Shown: positions 25,901 to 35,890, counted from the stretch's first letter. The stretch: DNA of 64,000 nt from Cladopsammia gracilis (GCA_022457155.1 JAJGOT010000197.1:512001-576000); one strand, 5' to 3'. The notes: generated from the sequence alone by a model not told the origin. Numbers and translations: made by a program.

Positions 25901-27064
25901 ACCACCTCTCCTAAGCGACCACCTCTCCTAAGCGACCACCTCTCCTAAGCGACAACCCCTCCTAAGCAACCACCTCTCCTAAGCGACCACCTCTCCTAAG
26001 CGACCACCTCTCCTAAGCGACTACCTCTCCTAAGCGACAACTTCTCCTAAGGTGACCGTATCTCCTAAGCGACCACCTCTCTTAAGCGACCACCTCTCCT
26101 AAGCGACTACCTCTGCTAAGCGACCACCTCTCCTAAGCGACCACCTCTCCTCAGCGACCACCTCTCCTCAGCGACCATATCTCCTAAGCGACCACCTCTC
26201 CTAAGCGACTACCTCTCCTCAGCGACCATATCTTCTATTCGACCATTTTCCCTAAATACCAAACTTTCCAGTCAAATCATAACAGCCGGAACCTCTCGTT
26301 AGCGACTGCGACCACTTTCAAAGCACTAAGCAACCACTTTATACATCATAAGCAAAAGCACAAGAAAGTGCTGCTCAATAGTTCTTCCAGAAAATGTATT
26401 ATTGTGTTAAAAGCCATTTTAGCAGAGGAAGCGAAACTAAGATACATATAATACGTAGAAAATACATATAAACTAAAGTCATCTTCAAAATTGATGCTAA
26501 AAACTAGTTCAGGTCCCTTTAATGTAAGCACATTGCATTTTTAAGTAATGCAATAATAAATTTATTGCTTATACATGTAGTCCATTCAAAGAGACCTGGT
26601 TCATCTGTACTCTGAAAGCTACAAAAAGAAATACAACTTTGGACCCAATACCCTATAAAAACCCCAGTTCTAACCACGGAAAGACGGCCGGATATACAGA
26701 AGCAGATGTCCGTGTCTTCAGTGCATTTATTTTATTTGCTTTTATTTCTCTGGCAGCTTTGGTTCAAAGTATCGCTCCACACGTACCGGCATTATCTACA
26801 ACAACGAAATGGACGACTTTTCCACTCCTGGTAAAAAGAACGCTTTTGGCGTGGAGCCGTCGAAGAGCAACTATATCGCACCTGGAAAACGTCCCATGTC
26901 ATCCATGACGCCGTCAATATTTGTGGATGCTATGGGCGTCCCTCGTTTGGTGGTAGGAGCCTCAGGCGGCACAAAAATAACGACTGCAATTTCTTTAGTG
27001 AGATATTTGTGTATTATATATCTGAAAGTTTTATAGTGTATTTAAACCTCCCAAGATGATGATG

Positions 27065-27097
<33 letters not shown>

Positions 27098-28329
27098 GTA
27101 ATAATATAGTAATAATAATAATAATAACAATAATGTCTTTGTTCATTTGATAAAAATACATATCAAAAGCTACAAAGTAGAATTAGAATATTTAAAAAGG
27201 CGCTTACAATATAAAAATTGACTAAAATACTAAATTTAATTATATAAATGGAGATAAAATTGAAAAGTCTATATCGTCTTTATTGCTAATTTATATCTAA
27301 AAATAAGTCTATTAAAAAGGGTATTTTTATAACGTTCGGTGTTTATTTTTTGGAAACTGTCCACAACTTTTTCATAACCTTATCGATGACTGCTTAATTC
27401 GGGGTAAATGGGTGTATAGTGGAGATGAGTCGCTACTTATTGTCTTGAAAAGTCTTCTGTCATACTGCTCTAAGATTTAATGAACATTATGCAAGGTAGA
27501 AGTATAGCGTCTCTTAACCCTTTAAGCCCTAAGAGTGATCAGCATCAAATTTCTCCTTGTAATATTAATGCCTTATCAATCAAATAGGTCATGAGAATTA
27601 AGGACATGATCACACAAGATGAATTCTCCTGATATCCAAACAATTTTTCCCCACTACTTCTATAGGAAATGTATAGGGACAAGAAATGATAATTTAAGGG
27701 TTAAAGCAACTTGTTAAGAAGAATAAGATCAGTTTTTTTTTTTCTGGAAACAGATCGTTTAGTGCAGGAGTCATTTCTCGTCCTTTGCATTTTAAAATAA
27801 TTAGAATAATGTTACACTTCACCCCCACTTCACCCAACTCCATACCTTTCTTACTAAAAGTGACTTATACTCGTTCGCCTATTACTCTAGAACAAAATGC
27901 TCTTGCGCTTGAAAATTTGACTCAGATGTGTAGTTTTTAGTTTTTAGCTTTTTTTTTAACTCTCTACAATTCCATTGCTTCTGAATTTTGATATGACGTA
28001 AGTGCAAATACAGAATATTTTAATAAAGTTGTTGTTGTTGTTGTTGTTTTTTGCCGCCATAGGTCGTAATGAATTACTTCTGGTTCAACCGAAATCTCTC
28101 GGACGCTGTAGTCGAACCCAGGCTCCACCATCAGTTACTTCCGAACTTCATTCGCATCGACAAAGACTATCCGATGCCCCTCGCCATCCAAGCAGGACTG
28201 CAGAGTCTTGGACACGAGGTTAAGAATATGAGCTTTTTCGCAGTTGTACAGGCCGCGGCCACAAGTGCTGATGGGAAACTTTATGGTAAAGCAGACCCCA
28301 GAAAAAAGTCCTTTGCGGCAGGATTTTAA
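16289..28329 (+). CDS. Gamma-glutamyltranspeptidase, copy A (10 coding exons, complete)
   Basis: Membrane ectoenzyme that cleaves or transfers the gamma-glutamyl group of glutathione and its conjugates at the cell surface. Coding exons: 16289..16317, 18024..18077, 19990..20255, 21645..21941, 23641..23839, 24419..24723, 24817..24953, 25187..25377, 26757..26997, 28063..28329. All junctions are GT/AG and phases agree throughout, giving 661 aa. The protein has a short cytosolic tail, one transmembrane anchor (about 34-56), a Thr-rich stalk (57-116), then the family core. Key residues: substrate-binding Arg194 (YREEAP), nucleophile Thr471 in [14 protein letters not shown] (508-513), PMSSM (S541/S542) and oxyanion GG563/564. 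The start is the only ATG with a donor in the phase exon 2 requires, and its context is AACAATGG. The human enzyme is 569 aa; the excess is mostly stalk. Orthology to GGT1 rather than GGT5 cannot be set by eye. Confidence 0.93.
16779..16940 (+). pseudogene. RecQ-like helicase N-terminal fragment in GGT-A intron 1
   Basis: ATG-initiated frame of 53 codons reading [20 protein letters not shown] and then [12 protein letters not shown], which resembles the start of RecQ-family helicases (a 'lk.eQ..ai' segment just before the Walker A loop). It then runs into the GTGATGGTGAGAA minisatellite and stops. GGT-B has no equivalent, so this is a later insertion or a captured fragment. Family call is from pattern memory only. 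Confidence 0.5.
16915..17750. repeat. 13-bp minisatellite in GGT-A intron 1
   Basis: Units of AGAAGTGATGGTG and one- or two-base variants, about 64 copies. The GGT-B counterpart is about 340 bp. The long His/Ser/Pro-rich minus-strand frames are products of the array. Confidence 0.95.
17744..17850 (+). mobile_element. tRNA-derived SINE remnant
   Basis: GGTGTAGCAGTAAGAGTGCC followed by a B-box-like GGTTTAAATCC and then CGGACTCGGCGTC resembles the tRNA-like head of a SINE. The same head, more decayed, is at 56965 in GGT-B. Confidence 0.55.
18024..18077 (+). CDS. GGT-A exon 2 (cytosolic tail)
   Basis: 54-bp exon between TTTGCAG and GTAAGT. Encodes [17 protein letters not shown] plus part of Phe28. 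It is 18 bp (6 codons) shorter than the GGT-B exon. Confidence 0.85.
18227..19825 (-). mobile_element. hAT transposon remnant, 5-bp target duplication
   Basis: Termini CAGGGGCGGATCCAGG (left) and the reverse complement of CAGAGGCGGATCCAGG (right), flanked by AGTTC on each side (18222..18226 and 19826..19830). GGT-B intron 2 has a single AGTTC (near 57790) and no element. It carries a poly-G tract by the right end and a transposase remnant on the minus strand. Confidence 0.85.
19096..19431 (-). pseudogene. hAT transposase C-terminal dimerisation domain fragment
   Basis: 111-aa open frame containing [20 protein letters not shown] and, near its end, [12 protein letters not shown]. These are the hallmark motifs of the hAT family dimerisation region. 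The rest of the transposase is not recognisable, so the element is not autonomous. Confidence 0.85.
19937..19985. repeat. (TA)n(T)n tract at exon 3 acceptor
   Basis: About 20 bp of TA repeats followed by roughly 29 T, ending directly at the GCAG acceptor of GGT-A exon 3. GGT-B has only TTTTCTCTATTTTATTGCAG here. Confidence 0.9.
19990..20255 (+). CDS. GGT-A exon 3 (membrane anchor and Thr-rich stalk)
   Basis: Encodes the hydrophobic anchor (residues 34-56), a basic QKKKE stop and a Thr/Ala/Pro-rich stalk likely to be O-glycosylated. The acceptor follows a (TA)n run and about 29 T residues, far longer than in GGT-B. Donor is GTAAGA. Confidence 0.9.
20365..20745. mobile_element. Long palindromic (foldback) element in GGT-A intron 3
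   Basis: The left arm (CACATTATCAAAGTAATTGG onward) and the right arm (to about 20740) are nearly perfect reverse complements of over 100 bp. A smaller perfect hairpin (GTAAATAAAAATAGTT and its complement) is nested in the left arm. GGT-B intron 3 lacks this segment. Confidence 0.85.
21645..21941 (+). CDS. GGT-A exon 4 (start of catalytic core)
   Basis: Starts [18 protein letters not shown] and includes GSAVDSAIA, the glycine-rich GIGGGGFM and the substrate-binding Arg in YREEAP. In phase with its neighbours. Confidence 0.95.
22140..23115. repeat. About 60-bp minisatellite in GGT-A intron 4
   Basis: Degenerate array of CATACCATTTTCGCATCATG, ACATGATTGTCGCATCAT and similar pieces. The counterpart in GGT-B (59640..60915) is longer and more regular. 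Confidence 0.9.
23288..23541 (+). mobile_element. tRNA-like sequence (SINE head or tRNA pseudogene), interrupted
   Basis: GTAGCTCAGTGGTTGGAGCA (A box) and CGTTCGATTCCTG (B box) with an anticodon-arm-like segment between them. It is split by a foldback MITE at the anticodon 3' side. The T and acceptor stems pair poorly, so this is not a functional tRNA. The same interrupted copy lies in GGT-B (61072..61325). Confidence 0.75.
23338..23502. mobile_element. 165-bp foldback MITE inside tRNA-like sequence
   Basis: Near-perfect palindrome starting TAGCCTGTTCCAGGCGTTCA, flanked by a 9-bp duplication GCGGAAGAT (23329..23337 and 23503..23511). It is present at the same site in GGT-B, so insertion preceded the gene duplication. 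Confidence 0.9.
23641..23839 (+). CDS. GGT-A exon 5
   Basis: Encodes the conserved family segment [11 protein letters not shown] and [16 protein letters not shown]. Acceptor GGTACAG, donor GTAAAC. Confidence 0.95.
24419..24723 (+). CDS. GGT-A exon 6
   Basis: Contains [15 protein letters not shown] and GGIITLEDL, standard features of the large-subunit region. Confidence 0.95.
24817..24953 (+). CDS. GGT-A exon 7
   Basis: Encodes GYNFTEA and the highly conserved [15 protein letters not shown], ending [12 protein letters not shown] at donor GTGAGC. Confidence 0.95.
25187..25377 (+). CDS. GGT-A exon 8 (catalytic Thr)
   Basis: Contains the autocleavage and nucleophile threonine in GGTSHLS (Thr471), where the precursor splits into large and small subunits, followed by TNTINLY. 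Confidence 0.95.
25505..26340. repeat. 17-bp minisatellite in GGT-A intron 8
   Basis: Over 40 copies of CTAAGCGACCACCTCTC. The array starts from CAGTGGAACCTCCATGTACG, a pogo/Tigger-like terminus, and ends in diverged units near AGCGACTGCGACCAC. It appears to have grown from a transposon end. GGT-B has a matching array running off the window. Confidence 0.9.
26757..26997 (+). CDS. GGT-A exon 9 (small subunit active site)
   Basis: Encodes [27 protein letters not shown] and [12 protein letters not shown], which line the active site in this family. Confidence 0.95.
27057..27134. repeat. AAT microsatellite in GGT-A intron 9
   Basis: Interrupted (AAT)n with a GAT-rich start. Confidence 0.9.
27518..27700. 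mobile_element. TTAA MITE in GGT-A intron 9
   Basis: Starts CCCTTTAAGCCC, ends AATTTAAGGG, with TTAA on both sides (27514..27517 and 27701..27704). This is consistent with a piggyBac-type MITE. Confidence 0.7.
28063..28329 (+). CDS. GGT-A exon 10 (C-terminus)
   Basis: Encodes [28 protein letters not shown] and the C-terminal [11 protein letters not shown] before TAA, matching the usual family C-terminus. Confidence 0.95.
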   Translation, partial: VVMNYFWFNRNLSDAVVEPRLHHQLLPNFIRIDKDYPMPLAIQAGLQSLGHEVKNMSFFAVVQAAATSADGKLYGKADPRKKSFAAGF

Positions 28330-28450
28330 ATGATGGTGAAGTAAAGAAAAGGAGGGTCAAGTTTTTAATTAGTTAAAACATTATGCATAAAGACAGCAGC
28401 TGGGTATACATCCCAATTTCAAATTTGTAGAACCAAACGCCCGGTATCTC

Positions 28451-28493
28451 AGTTGTACAGGCCGTGGCCACAAGTGCTAATGGGAAACTTTAT
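28451..28493 (+). pseudogene. Duplicated piece of GGT-A last exon
   Basis: 43 bp match 28240..28282 in exon 10 with two differences (in-frame VVQAVATSANGKLY versus [14 protein letters not shown]). It lies 121 bp after the stop codon and has no splice context, so it is a small relic. Confidence 0.8.
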
Positions 28494-28745
28494 AGCTGAC
28501 GTACGTATTTGATCAAGTCTAGCGTAATTTTCGTTTCAATTAATGAAAAAGGTTCATTCACAATTATTCACAATGTCGAAGTGAAAAGTGGTGGATATTT
28601 GCCGAGCTCCGAGGTAAATACCAACCATTATTCAACAAACAAAACTTTATTAGGCATATAAACTTAAATACAGTTACCCTGCAAATTAGCAAAAACGCTA
28701 TTCGAGGCAGGGAAAAGTAATGTAATTGAAAATAATAACCCAAAT

Positions 28746-28927
28746 AGCATCGCCTTCGATTATAATTCGGTCGATAGTATGAGAGTTCCACGGAGAAATA
28801 TCGCACGAATTAGCCCATAACAAAGCTCGAAGACTCATAAAAGCACACTGTCTTCCTCTTCCTCTGGCGCATAATGATTTGTTGGATTCCGCTGACCAGT
28901 AGGTATGCTGTCTCGTAAAATTCGTCC
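28746..28927 (-). pseudogene. Inverted duplicate arm, coding fragment (open)
   Basis: 182 bp repeated in opposite orientation at 29699..29880. It encodes RGRGRQCAFMSLRALLWANS followed by CDISPW. The GRGRQC-type motif recalls a cysteine-protease-like module found near selfish elements, but I cannot name the family. This arm reads CGA (Arg) where the other has TGA. Confidence 0.5.
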
Positions 28928-29342
28928 TATAATATTCACCGACACTGAGGTTAATAATTGTTTTAGTACTCACCAAATTGAAGAAACTTTGTCGGGTGAA
29001 AAGCATAAACCATGAACGATGCGACCCAAAGGTTTACTGGGAAGTTGGAAGAATTAATCTTCGTCTGTGACAGAATACACATCATATTAACGCAGGATTT
29101 ATAAAGCATGCTCTAAAATGTCTTAAACAAAGAAAACATCTTGATTATCGAGAAATGGAATATTACTAGCTTGCCGATGCAGTCTACCCACAATCCCATT
29201 CGGTCTCATCGTTCATGGTTCATGTTTTTCACGGGTCAACGTTTTTTAAATAAGGTGTATTCCAAAAAAGTGGACGGCGGGCCCAAACTAGCTACTTTAT
29301 TTCTTGACATGTGAGCATTTGTGTATGAAACATGTGCAATAT

Positions 29343-29344
29343 TA

Positions 29345-29379
<35 letters not shown>

Positions 29380-29534
29380 TATTATTATTACTATTATTAT
29401 TATTAATAGTTTAATAAATATATTCTTTATTCACAATTTAAAAAATTTATCTTAATTACATAAGCAAAAATAGAAATAATTGATAATAAAAATTCAAAAT
29501 TCTATAAAATTACAAATTAAAAATTAAAAAAAAA

Positions 29535-29565
<31 letters not shown>

Positions 29566-29567
29566 GC
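29343..29567. repeat. AAT/ATT microsatellites in inverted arrangement
   Basis: (AAT)n then (ATT)n at 29343..29405 and a further (ATT)n at 29534..29567. They lie between the two arms of the inverted duplication and could promote hairpin formation. Confidence 0.85.
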
Positions 29568-29698
29568 TGCGAGCGAGCGTTAGCGAGCGAGCAGCACACT
29601 ATTCCCGCCACTTTCACGATGATAGTTGATTGAAAAGTCGATCTTTTGGAGTGACTTTGTCGCGATGGACGAATTTTTTGGAGTGACTTTGTCGCGAT

Positions 29699-29880
29699 GG
29701 ACGAATTTTACGAGACAGCATACCTACTGGTCAGCGGAATCCAACAAATCATTATGCGCCAGAGGAAGAGGAAGACAGTGTGCTTTTATGAGTCTTTGAG
29801 CTTTGTTATGGGCTAATTCGTGCGATATTTCTCCGTGGAACTCTCATACTATCGACCGAATTATAATCGAAGGCGATGCT
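29699..29880 (+). pseudogene. Inverted duplicate arm, coding fragment (nonsense)
   Basis: Second arm, almost identical to 28746..28927 but with TGA in place of CGA after FMSL. The frame continues past the arm through MYLKAFEDRSIPDAETISLN to a stop near 30027. This side therefore retains more of the parent sequence. Confidence 0.5.
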
Positions 29881-30027
29881 ATGTATCTAAAAGCTTTTGA
29901 AGACCGCTCTATACCCGATGCAGAGACGATTTCCTTGAACTACTTGCCTGATCAAGTCCTCTTTCCAATGTATACTCAAGCTAATGACTTTTGTCTAAAT
30001 AAAAAACAAACGTTATTTTTACATTGA

Positions 30028-31160
30028 AAAGAAAGCATATTGAATGATTTATAGTCGAATTTATCAAGGCCTTCAGTGGCGTATACATTTTTTATTGATT
30101 GTTGTAGAGAATAATGAAAACTTAACAAGGCTTTATAATGCCACATTCCAAACAGCTACTTAGCATTGAACATTTTAACATTGTTGGATATTTTATACAT
30201 TTATGTTTCAGTTTTAAAAGGATGAGAACTCTAGAAGTTATATTTATTTTCACATTGAACAACAAGCATATTGAATGATTTATAGTCAAATTAATCATGG
30301 CCTTACAGTGCCACATACAAGTTTTATTGAGTTTCTTTTTGTTGGACAACGTTTCTTGAAGGGTGTATATATTTTTATAATAAATTAAAAACACACCCAC
30401 TTTGTTGTAGCATTTTTGTTGTTGATCTTTTAATATATTGGTACGTATACTGAATTTCAAGCTCATAACATGGTATATGGGATCAAATATCTGACGGTAT
30501 TTATTCCTATATTTATAAGGATCACTTAAAAACACCGTTGACCTCAACTTTTCTAAAATCAACGCTCTGGAATAAATAAATTTAAGAAATAATCTGGGAT
30601 AAACCAAGCCATATACCATATTTCAGCCTGTAATTTGGTACTTGACAACTCATGGCGTTCCCTATTCCAACGTACCACAACACACTCGCAGCTCTTCTCT
30701 TTTGATAAAAACAGCTAGTTTTATTATTAATTTTGAAATGTTGGTCTCCTGAAAACGTTATTTCTGGCGTTTTCAGTGGCATTTAAAATTGCTTTAAAGT
30801 CATCCCGATTTTGTATCCTTGATCGTTATGTTTTATATCGCAACACATGAAACTACAAACGAAAAAAGAGGGAATGTTAACGAATTTATTTCTCGATACG
30901 CGAGCGTTGCCCCAAATAAGGGTATCAGAATTACCTCTGCTATGCAAAACCTGTTCACGGAAGGTTTTTCTTGCAAATTATATCTATGGTAAACTGACTT
31001 TTTCGAATAATTTGCAAATCAGCATCACGTGATATATTTGTTTGTACCACGTGATGGCATGTAAGTGCGATCACGAGATACAAAAAAGCTCGCCACGTAC
31101 GTGGTATTGACCAAGGAAATCGGTTGCAATTTTAAATTTTACACATTCTTTTTTGGCCCG
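30028..31160. other. No gene recognised
   Basis: AT-rich. A 165-aa minus-strand open frame (30122..30619) is low in complexity, has no domain I recognise and looks fortuitous. Confidence 0.5.
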
Positions 31161-31164
31161 ACCG

Positions 31165-31393
31165 CGGGAATTACTTGTCCCCGGCTTACTTGTTACTTGT
31201 CGCTACTATCGGAAGGCGGCGGAAGGCGGACAGCGGAAGGCGGAAGGCGGAAGGCGGAAGGCGGAAGGCGGAAGGCGGAAGGCGGACGGCTTACTTGCTT
31301 ACTTGCTTACTTGTTACTTGTCCGCGGCTTACTTGTCCCCACCGTGGGGAATTTTACCATAAAAAAAAACGCAAATGCCCGGGGGTTGGCCCG

Positions 31394-31424
<31 letters not shown>

Positions 31425-31460
31425 AATGGGCACTGCTGGAATTGACTCATCCATAACTCC
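31165..31460. repeat. Second copy of the heptamer-satellite element
   Basis: Matches 5776..6076, with fewer GGAAGGC units and a longer poly-G (about 31397..31424) before GGGCACTGCTGGAATTGAC. Confidence 0.85.
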
Positions 31461-31564
31461 ACTAGTTGCCACAAATTATCCGAAATAATTATAATTTCGA
31501 AGTTTATTACAAAGTGCGACAGATCATTTTATTTCAAAGTGCGACAGCTATTTTATTACAAACT

Positions 31565-33202
31565 AAGACAGGTATTTGACACAAAGTGCGATGATATTAT
31601 TACAAAGTGCGATAGGCATAAGTGCAACGATTATTACAAAGTACAGCCGGGTTCCATATGATCGATACGATCGCTGCGATCGCTGGAAAAAAAGTTCAGC
31701 GATCGTAGCGATCATATGGAAACCACTCTCCGGCGATCGTAGCGATCACAGCGATCGCAGCGGCTGCGATCGCTGTGATTCTATCTCAGCGATCGTGGCG
31801 ATCGTAGCGATCATATGGAAACCACTCTCCTGCGATCGCAGCGACAGCAAAAATACCAAGATGCACTGCGTACGCTCACTCATTTCAAGATGGCTGCTAA
31901 CACGAACGCTGAGAAAGGGTACGATTTGGCCCTTTTTATGGAAGAAGTGCAAAGATACGACTGTCTTTATAACAAATTTTAAAAACAAGCTTCAAGTAAG
32001 AGTCGACGATTCACAGCCGCCATGTTGAATTTCAAGAATGGCGCGAACGATATTGTCAGATCCAGGTCCACTCGATCTTCATTCACTTTCTCAGCGATCG
32101 CAGCGATCATATGCAAACCATCAATCGCAGCGATCGTAGCGATCATATGGAAACAACAGGGTGTCCGTAAAGCGGGGTTCCAATTCCATCGGAAAGTCGT
32201 CGAAAAGTGAGACTGTGGTGAAGGGTGACTGTTTATTCATTGTAACCTATCAGGAGTCGACTGCCCACTGCCGCAGTGTACCGGCCGTGGCGTTTCATTG
32301 TTTTGGAACAACACGCAACCAACCGCCGTGGATCTACTGCACGTGAAACAGAATAGAGAAAGGTGAGACAGGCTGACTGCGAGGAAACTTCTGGGAAAGA
32401 CGCTGTTGAAGGTGAGATAATCAACTCCATAACTGTCGCTGAAAATCAGTGTTCAAATGCGAAAGTTCGAGCGCAAATATTGAACGCTTGGCTGCTGGCA
32501 TGATAGCTGCAAACGTAGCTGCGAAGTTAGAAATACGCCGCTATAAAGGGTTGCCGAGACAGTGACAAGGAAAAATAAGACCCGATATATGACGACCATG
32601 CGAATTTTTCAAACAAGCAAAAGTTATATGTGCCTTATATCATATTGCATGTACATCAATATAGTCCAAGCGAAATTGTTGCGGCCATAAATTAATACAT
32701 TAAATAAGATAATAAGATATTGTGTGGAAGGCGTTGATTATGAATCACTCAATCCCGCTGAAACTGTAGCAGCAGAACAATTTTATATACCATTTATACC
32801 TAATATTTCAAGCTAGGTAATGAACCAGCAGCTGTGTGACTTGTTTTTGAAAATTAACCTAACAAAGGCTACAGCCGTCTGGTCATGGTCGTACGTAGTT
32901 TATAAACAAAACACATTCTGAAACGAAACATGCGAGAGGTTATTCTTGTTAACCATCCAAGTACCATGTGAAGTTATAAGGGCGTAAAATTAGAAAGCGA
33001 AAGGACTTATCCTACAGCGAAAATCAAAAACGTGTCATGCAGTTTTAATACTAAATTTTATAATACTAAAAGAATCCAGTTCATCGAACAATCGAATGGC
33101 TTGACATTCGTGACCCATATTTTGGTCGGGACTGCGGGATTTAAGAATTAACCCTATTGGAGACCCTCTAAGCAGCATAGACTCGTACATTTCATTCGCT
33201 AA
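31565..33202. repeat. Duplicated repeat block X', first part
   Basis: Parallel to 7970..9632 with the same CGATCG-rich motif cluster (31660..32150). The 150-aa open frame across it is not shared with the other copy. Confidence 0.8.
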
Positions 33203-34719
33203 CTCAAGTGTGTTAAGGCTTGACTCAACCAATAATTTGGTGGATTTTTATTTCAAGTAAAAGCATTTATCTAATCTTTATGAAACTTGGCGAGCATTTT
33301 GTTATTCGTGTTTGTATCCATTTGATCAACTTTTTCTAGTCAATTTTGGGTCACGTGACTTATATTTGCCTTACAACGGTTAAAATCTTTCCGCGAAAAT
33401 GGGGAATAGATAGTCACATTATATCCATCTTGTTTATTCCTTTTTCTATTACTCCTAGTAAGGGCTTAATAATGCCGCCTTTTAATCGTGTCCATGTGTC
33501 AACGGAAACCGCCATTTAAGGAAAACAGGTCACGTGACATAACAAATGTCAAAATATCTGACAAGACATATGACGGATACCGCCTTAAAAGGCGGAGTTA
33601 CATTGTAAAGGACCGTTTGGACATTTTCATGGCGAAAGTTTTCAAACTTTCCGATTGCAAACGTTCCCCATTTCAAAAAACTTGTTTTGTGACGTCATCA
33701 ATCAGGGAATATCACGTGATGGTTGATAAGACTTTCGTAAGGGGTGGACCATTAGAAATCCTGGGAGGGGGGTCAAAAATTTTTCAGTGTATGAATTTTT
33801 TTTTTCGACCTGATTTTCCTGCAGGATTTTTTTTTAGGGGAGGTGCAAGCCTGCAGGTTTTTTTTTTCCTGAGACCTTCTTTATAAATGTGTGCAAGCTC
33901 CAATTTTTTTATACCTGGCCCAATCCATTTTTGGTATTAAACTTAAGTCAGACTGTGGAACCTTTGCATAAAAAATAAGGAGAAATAAGAATTCAGATAG
34001 AGTGGTCGAGCGCCGAAGGCTCGAGCCGCTAGGGGGGTCTGGGGGCATGCCCCCCCAGAAAATTTTGAAATCTGGATGCTCTGAAACTCCATTTCTAGTG
34101 TTCTGAGACAACAATTACTGTAAAAAATGTTTGGCAAATTGATGTGGCTTCTCGTCGCTTTGCGTCTCTTTGTGTGGCTCCACATACAAGTACTCGATTT
34201 CATTTTATATTTCTTGCTGTTTTTTTAGTTTATCTGGATATCAGAGTAAAGTATATGCAATTTCGTCTTTTTGTATAGTAAGTATTATGAGAATTTGACG
34301 TACCAGATAGACCTTTGAGGCAGGTAATTTTTGACAGCATTTGACTCAACCTGAAGTTGCTTTTGATGAATTTTACTACCAGAGAGCATGTCATACTCTC
34401 ATCTGTTCCAGTTTAAAATAAATAAATAAATATATGTATATATAGCCAGTTAGCTTGCAGGATTTTATTTTTTTATGGTCAACTGCTTGCAGGAATTTTT
34501 TTTGAGACAATTTTCCTTTGCAGGATTTTTTTTTTGGTAATTGTCACCCCCCCTCCCAAGATTTCTAATGGTCCGCCCCTAAGATCGAACAAGTCAATTA
34601 CCTATTCCCTTAAACTCCATGACCGAGTTAAGTTATTATATCAAGAAAGAACGAGGTTCTTTAAAATCTCTGCAGGGGGTCCTTTAAGGATAAAAAATCC
34701 AAGCCTTAAGTCACTTGAG
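33203..34719. mobile_element. 1.5-kb insertion with CTCAAGTG ends
   Basis: Absent at the matching point of block X (9632). The ends are inverted: CTCAAGTGTGTTAAGGCTTG on the left; on the right the reverse complement reads CTCAAGTGACTTAAGGCTTG. Flanks suggest at most a 2-bp AA duplication. It contains another element (33740..34580). Confidence 0.75.
33740..34580. mobile_element. Nested hAT-like non-autonomous element
   Basis: Inverted ends AGGGGTGGACCATTAGAAAT (left) and the complement of AGGGGCGGACCATTAGAAAT (right). An internal stretch (about 34000..34110) resembles 18300..18420 of the hAT remnant in GGT-A, which suggests a related family. No clear target duplication. Confidence 0.6.
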
Positions 34720-35392
34720 AATGTGATAGTGCATGTGCGCCATGTTTCATATTGAAAACTGAAATACCCGGAAAAGTTTTTTGGTTGTTGTTACTATCAT
34801 TTCCTCTGGTTATATTTACCTTTTCGAGTTGAACGACAACGCTAAATGTAAGGTACAATTCAATGTCAAGGGGCAATGCTTTTCCGCACGCTTTAGATAA
34901 AGATTTAGATCTTTCGGAAGTTTACCGCTTCTGGTGTCAATTACTATCTCCAAATTTAAAATGACTTTTTGGGGGTTGCACTGGTCGCACATGGAATTTA
35001 AATCGCAATTTAACTCTTCAGTGCGGCCTCAGCCCCTTTGAAAAACCAAAATTATATTCGTAGCAATACAAACCTAAACAATTGCGACCAACCCCCCCCC
35101 CCCCCCCCCGTGCATCCGCTCCAGAAAGGCATTATGTTGTATCAACGGAAGTCATGAGGTGCGTTTGTTCAACGCATGACCCTTTTTGAAAAAAAAATAT
35201 GTAAGGTTGTTTTAGATATATATCGCGTTCTGCAAATTAAAAAATATATATCTTATGAATCGCGACCACCAGAGGAGCATAATGTACATTCCAACGTTTT
35301 CACCATCAGTCGGAGGTCTTTCAACAGAAATAGTATGTTAGCATTTTCGACCGCCACTTTTTCCGCGTTTCAACTTCCTGCATATACTTCTA
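34720..35392. repeat. Duplicated repeat block X', middle part
   Basis: Parallel to 9631..10294. It ends at the point where the Ngaro-like element is inserted, the same point that carries a MITE in block X. Confidence 0.8.
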
Positions 35393-35475
35393 TTCACACT
35401 GCATACATTAAAGTAACGCATATAAGATTAGTACATATGAATAAATTATCACTTTGGCTCAACTGCAGTGCGGCG
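35393..35475 (+). repeat. Split direct repeat A1
   Basis: 83 bp starting TTCACACTGCATACATTAAA. Identical or nearly so to A2. Confidence 0.85.
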
Positions 35476-35560
35476 TGGTTGTACACTGGCGCGTCGAAGG
35501 ATTTCTTTTGCCTCTTCGTTCCTTTCTTCTATTTTCTGATAGCAGACGTATAATATCCAG

Positions 35561-35890
35561 TACCTGGACAAGGAGGTCAAAGAGTTCAACATGCAGTGGG
35601 ACAAGCAGTTCAGGGAGTTCAGCCACCAGCGGAACAAGGAGCTCGAGGAATTCAACCAGCCGTGTGACATGCGGCTCAGGTTGTTCAACCAGCCATGAGA
35701 CAGATACCTCAAAGAGTTCTACCAGCCGCGGAACAAGGAGTTCAAGGAGTTCATCCTGCTGCGGGAAATGCAGCTCAGAGAGTTGAACCGGACGCTGGAC
35801 AAGGAGTTCAACCAGCATCGGGACAAGAGGTCCAACATGCAGCGGGACAAGCTTAACCGCCAGGGAGAGCTAGATAAATCAATCTGTTAG
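35561..35890 (+). pseudogene. Coiled-coil-like exon of the Ngaro element, in-frame stop
   Basis: Follows an acceptor-like ATATCCAG. 110 codons rich in repeating FNQ, KEFKEF and DKEF units, highly charged, probably helical. There is one in-frame TGA at 35696..35698 and a terminal TAG at 35888. It may be the 5' part of the gag gene. Confidence 0.5.

Noticed and set aside
25505..26340. Regularly spaced short repeats resembling a CRISPR array
   Set aside because: Units are contiguous 17-mers with no unique spacers, in an intron of an animal gene.
30122..30619. 165-aa minus-strand open frame
   Set aside because: AT-rich, low-complexity composition, no domain, no splice signals, no duplicate elsewhere.
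33488..33886. 132-aa open frame in the 1.5-kb insertion
   Set aside because: Crosses the border of a nested element and has no recognisable motif.
35449..35818. 110- and 119-aa frames antiparallel to the coiled-coil exon
   Set aside because: Shadows of a repetitive charged coding sequence read on the other strand or in other frames.
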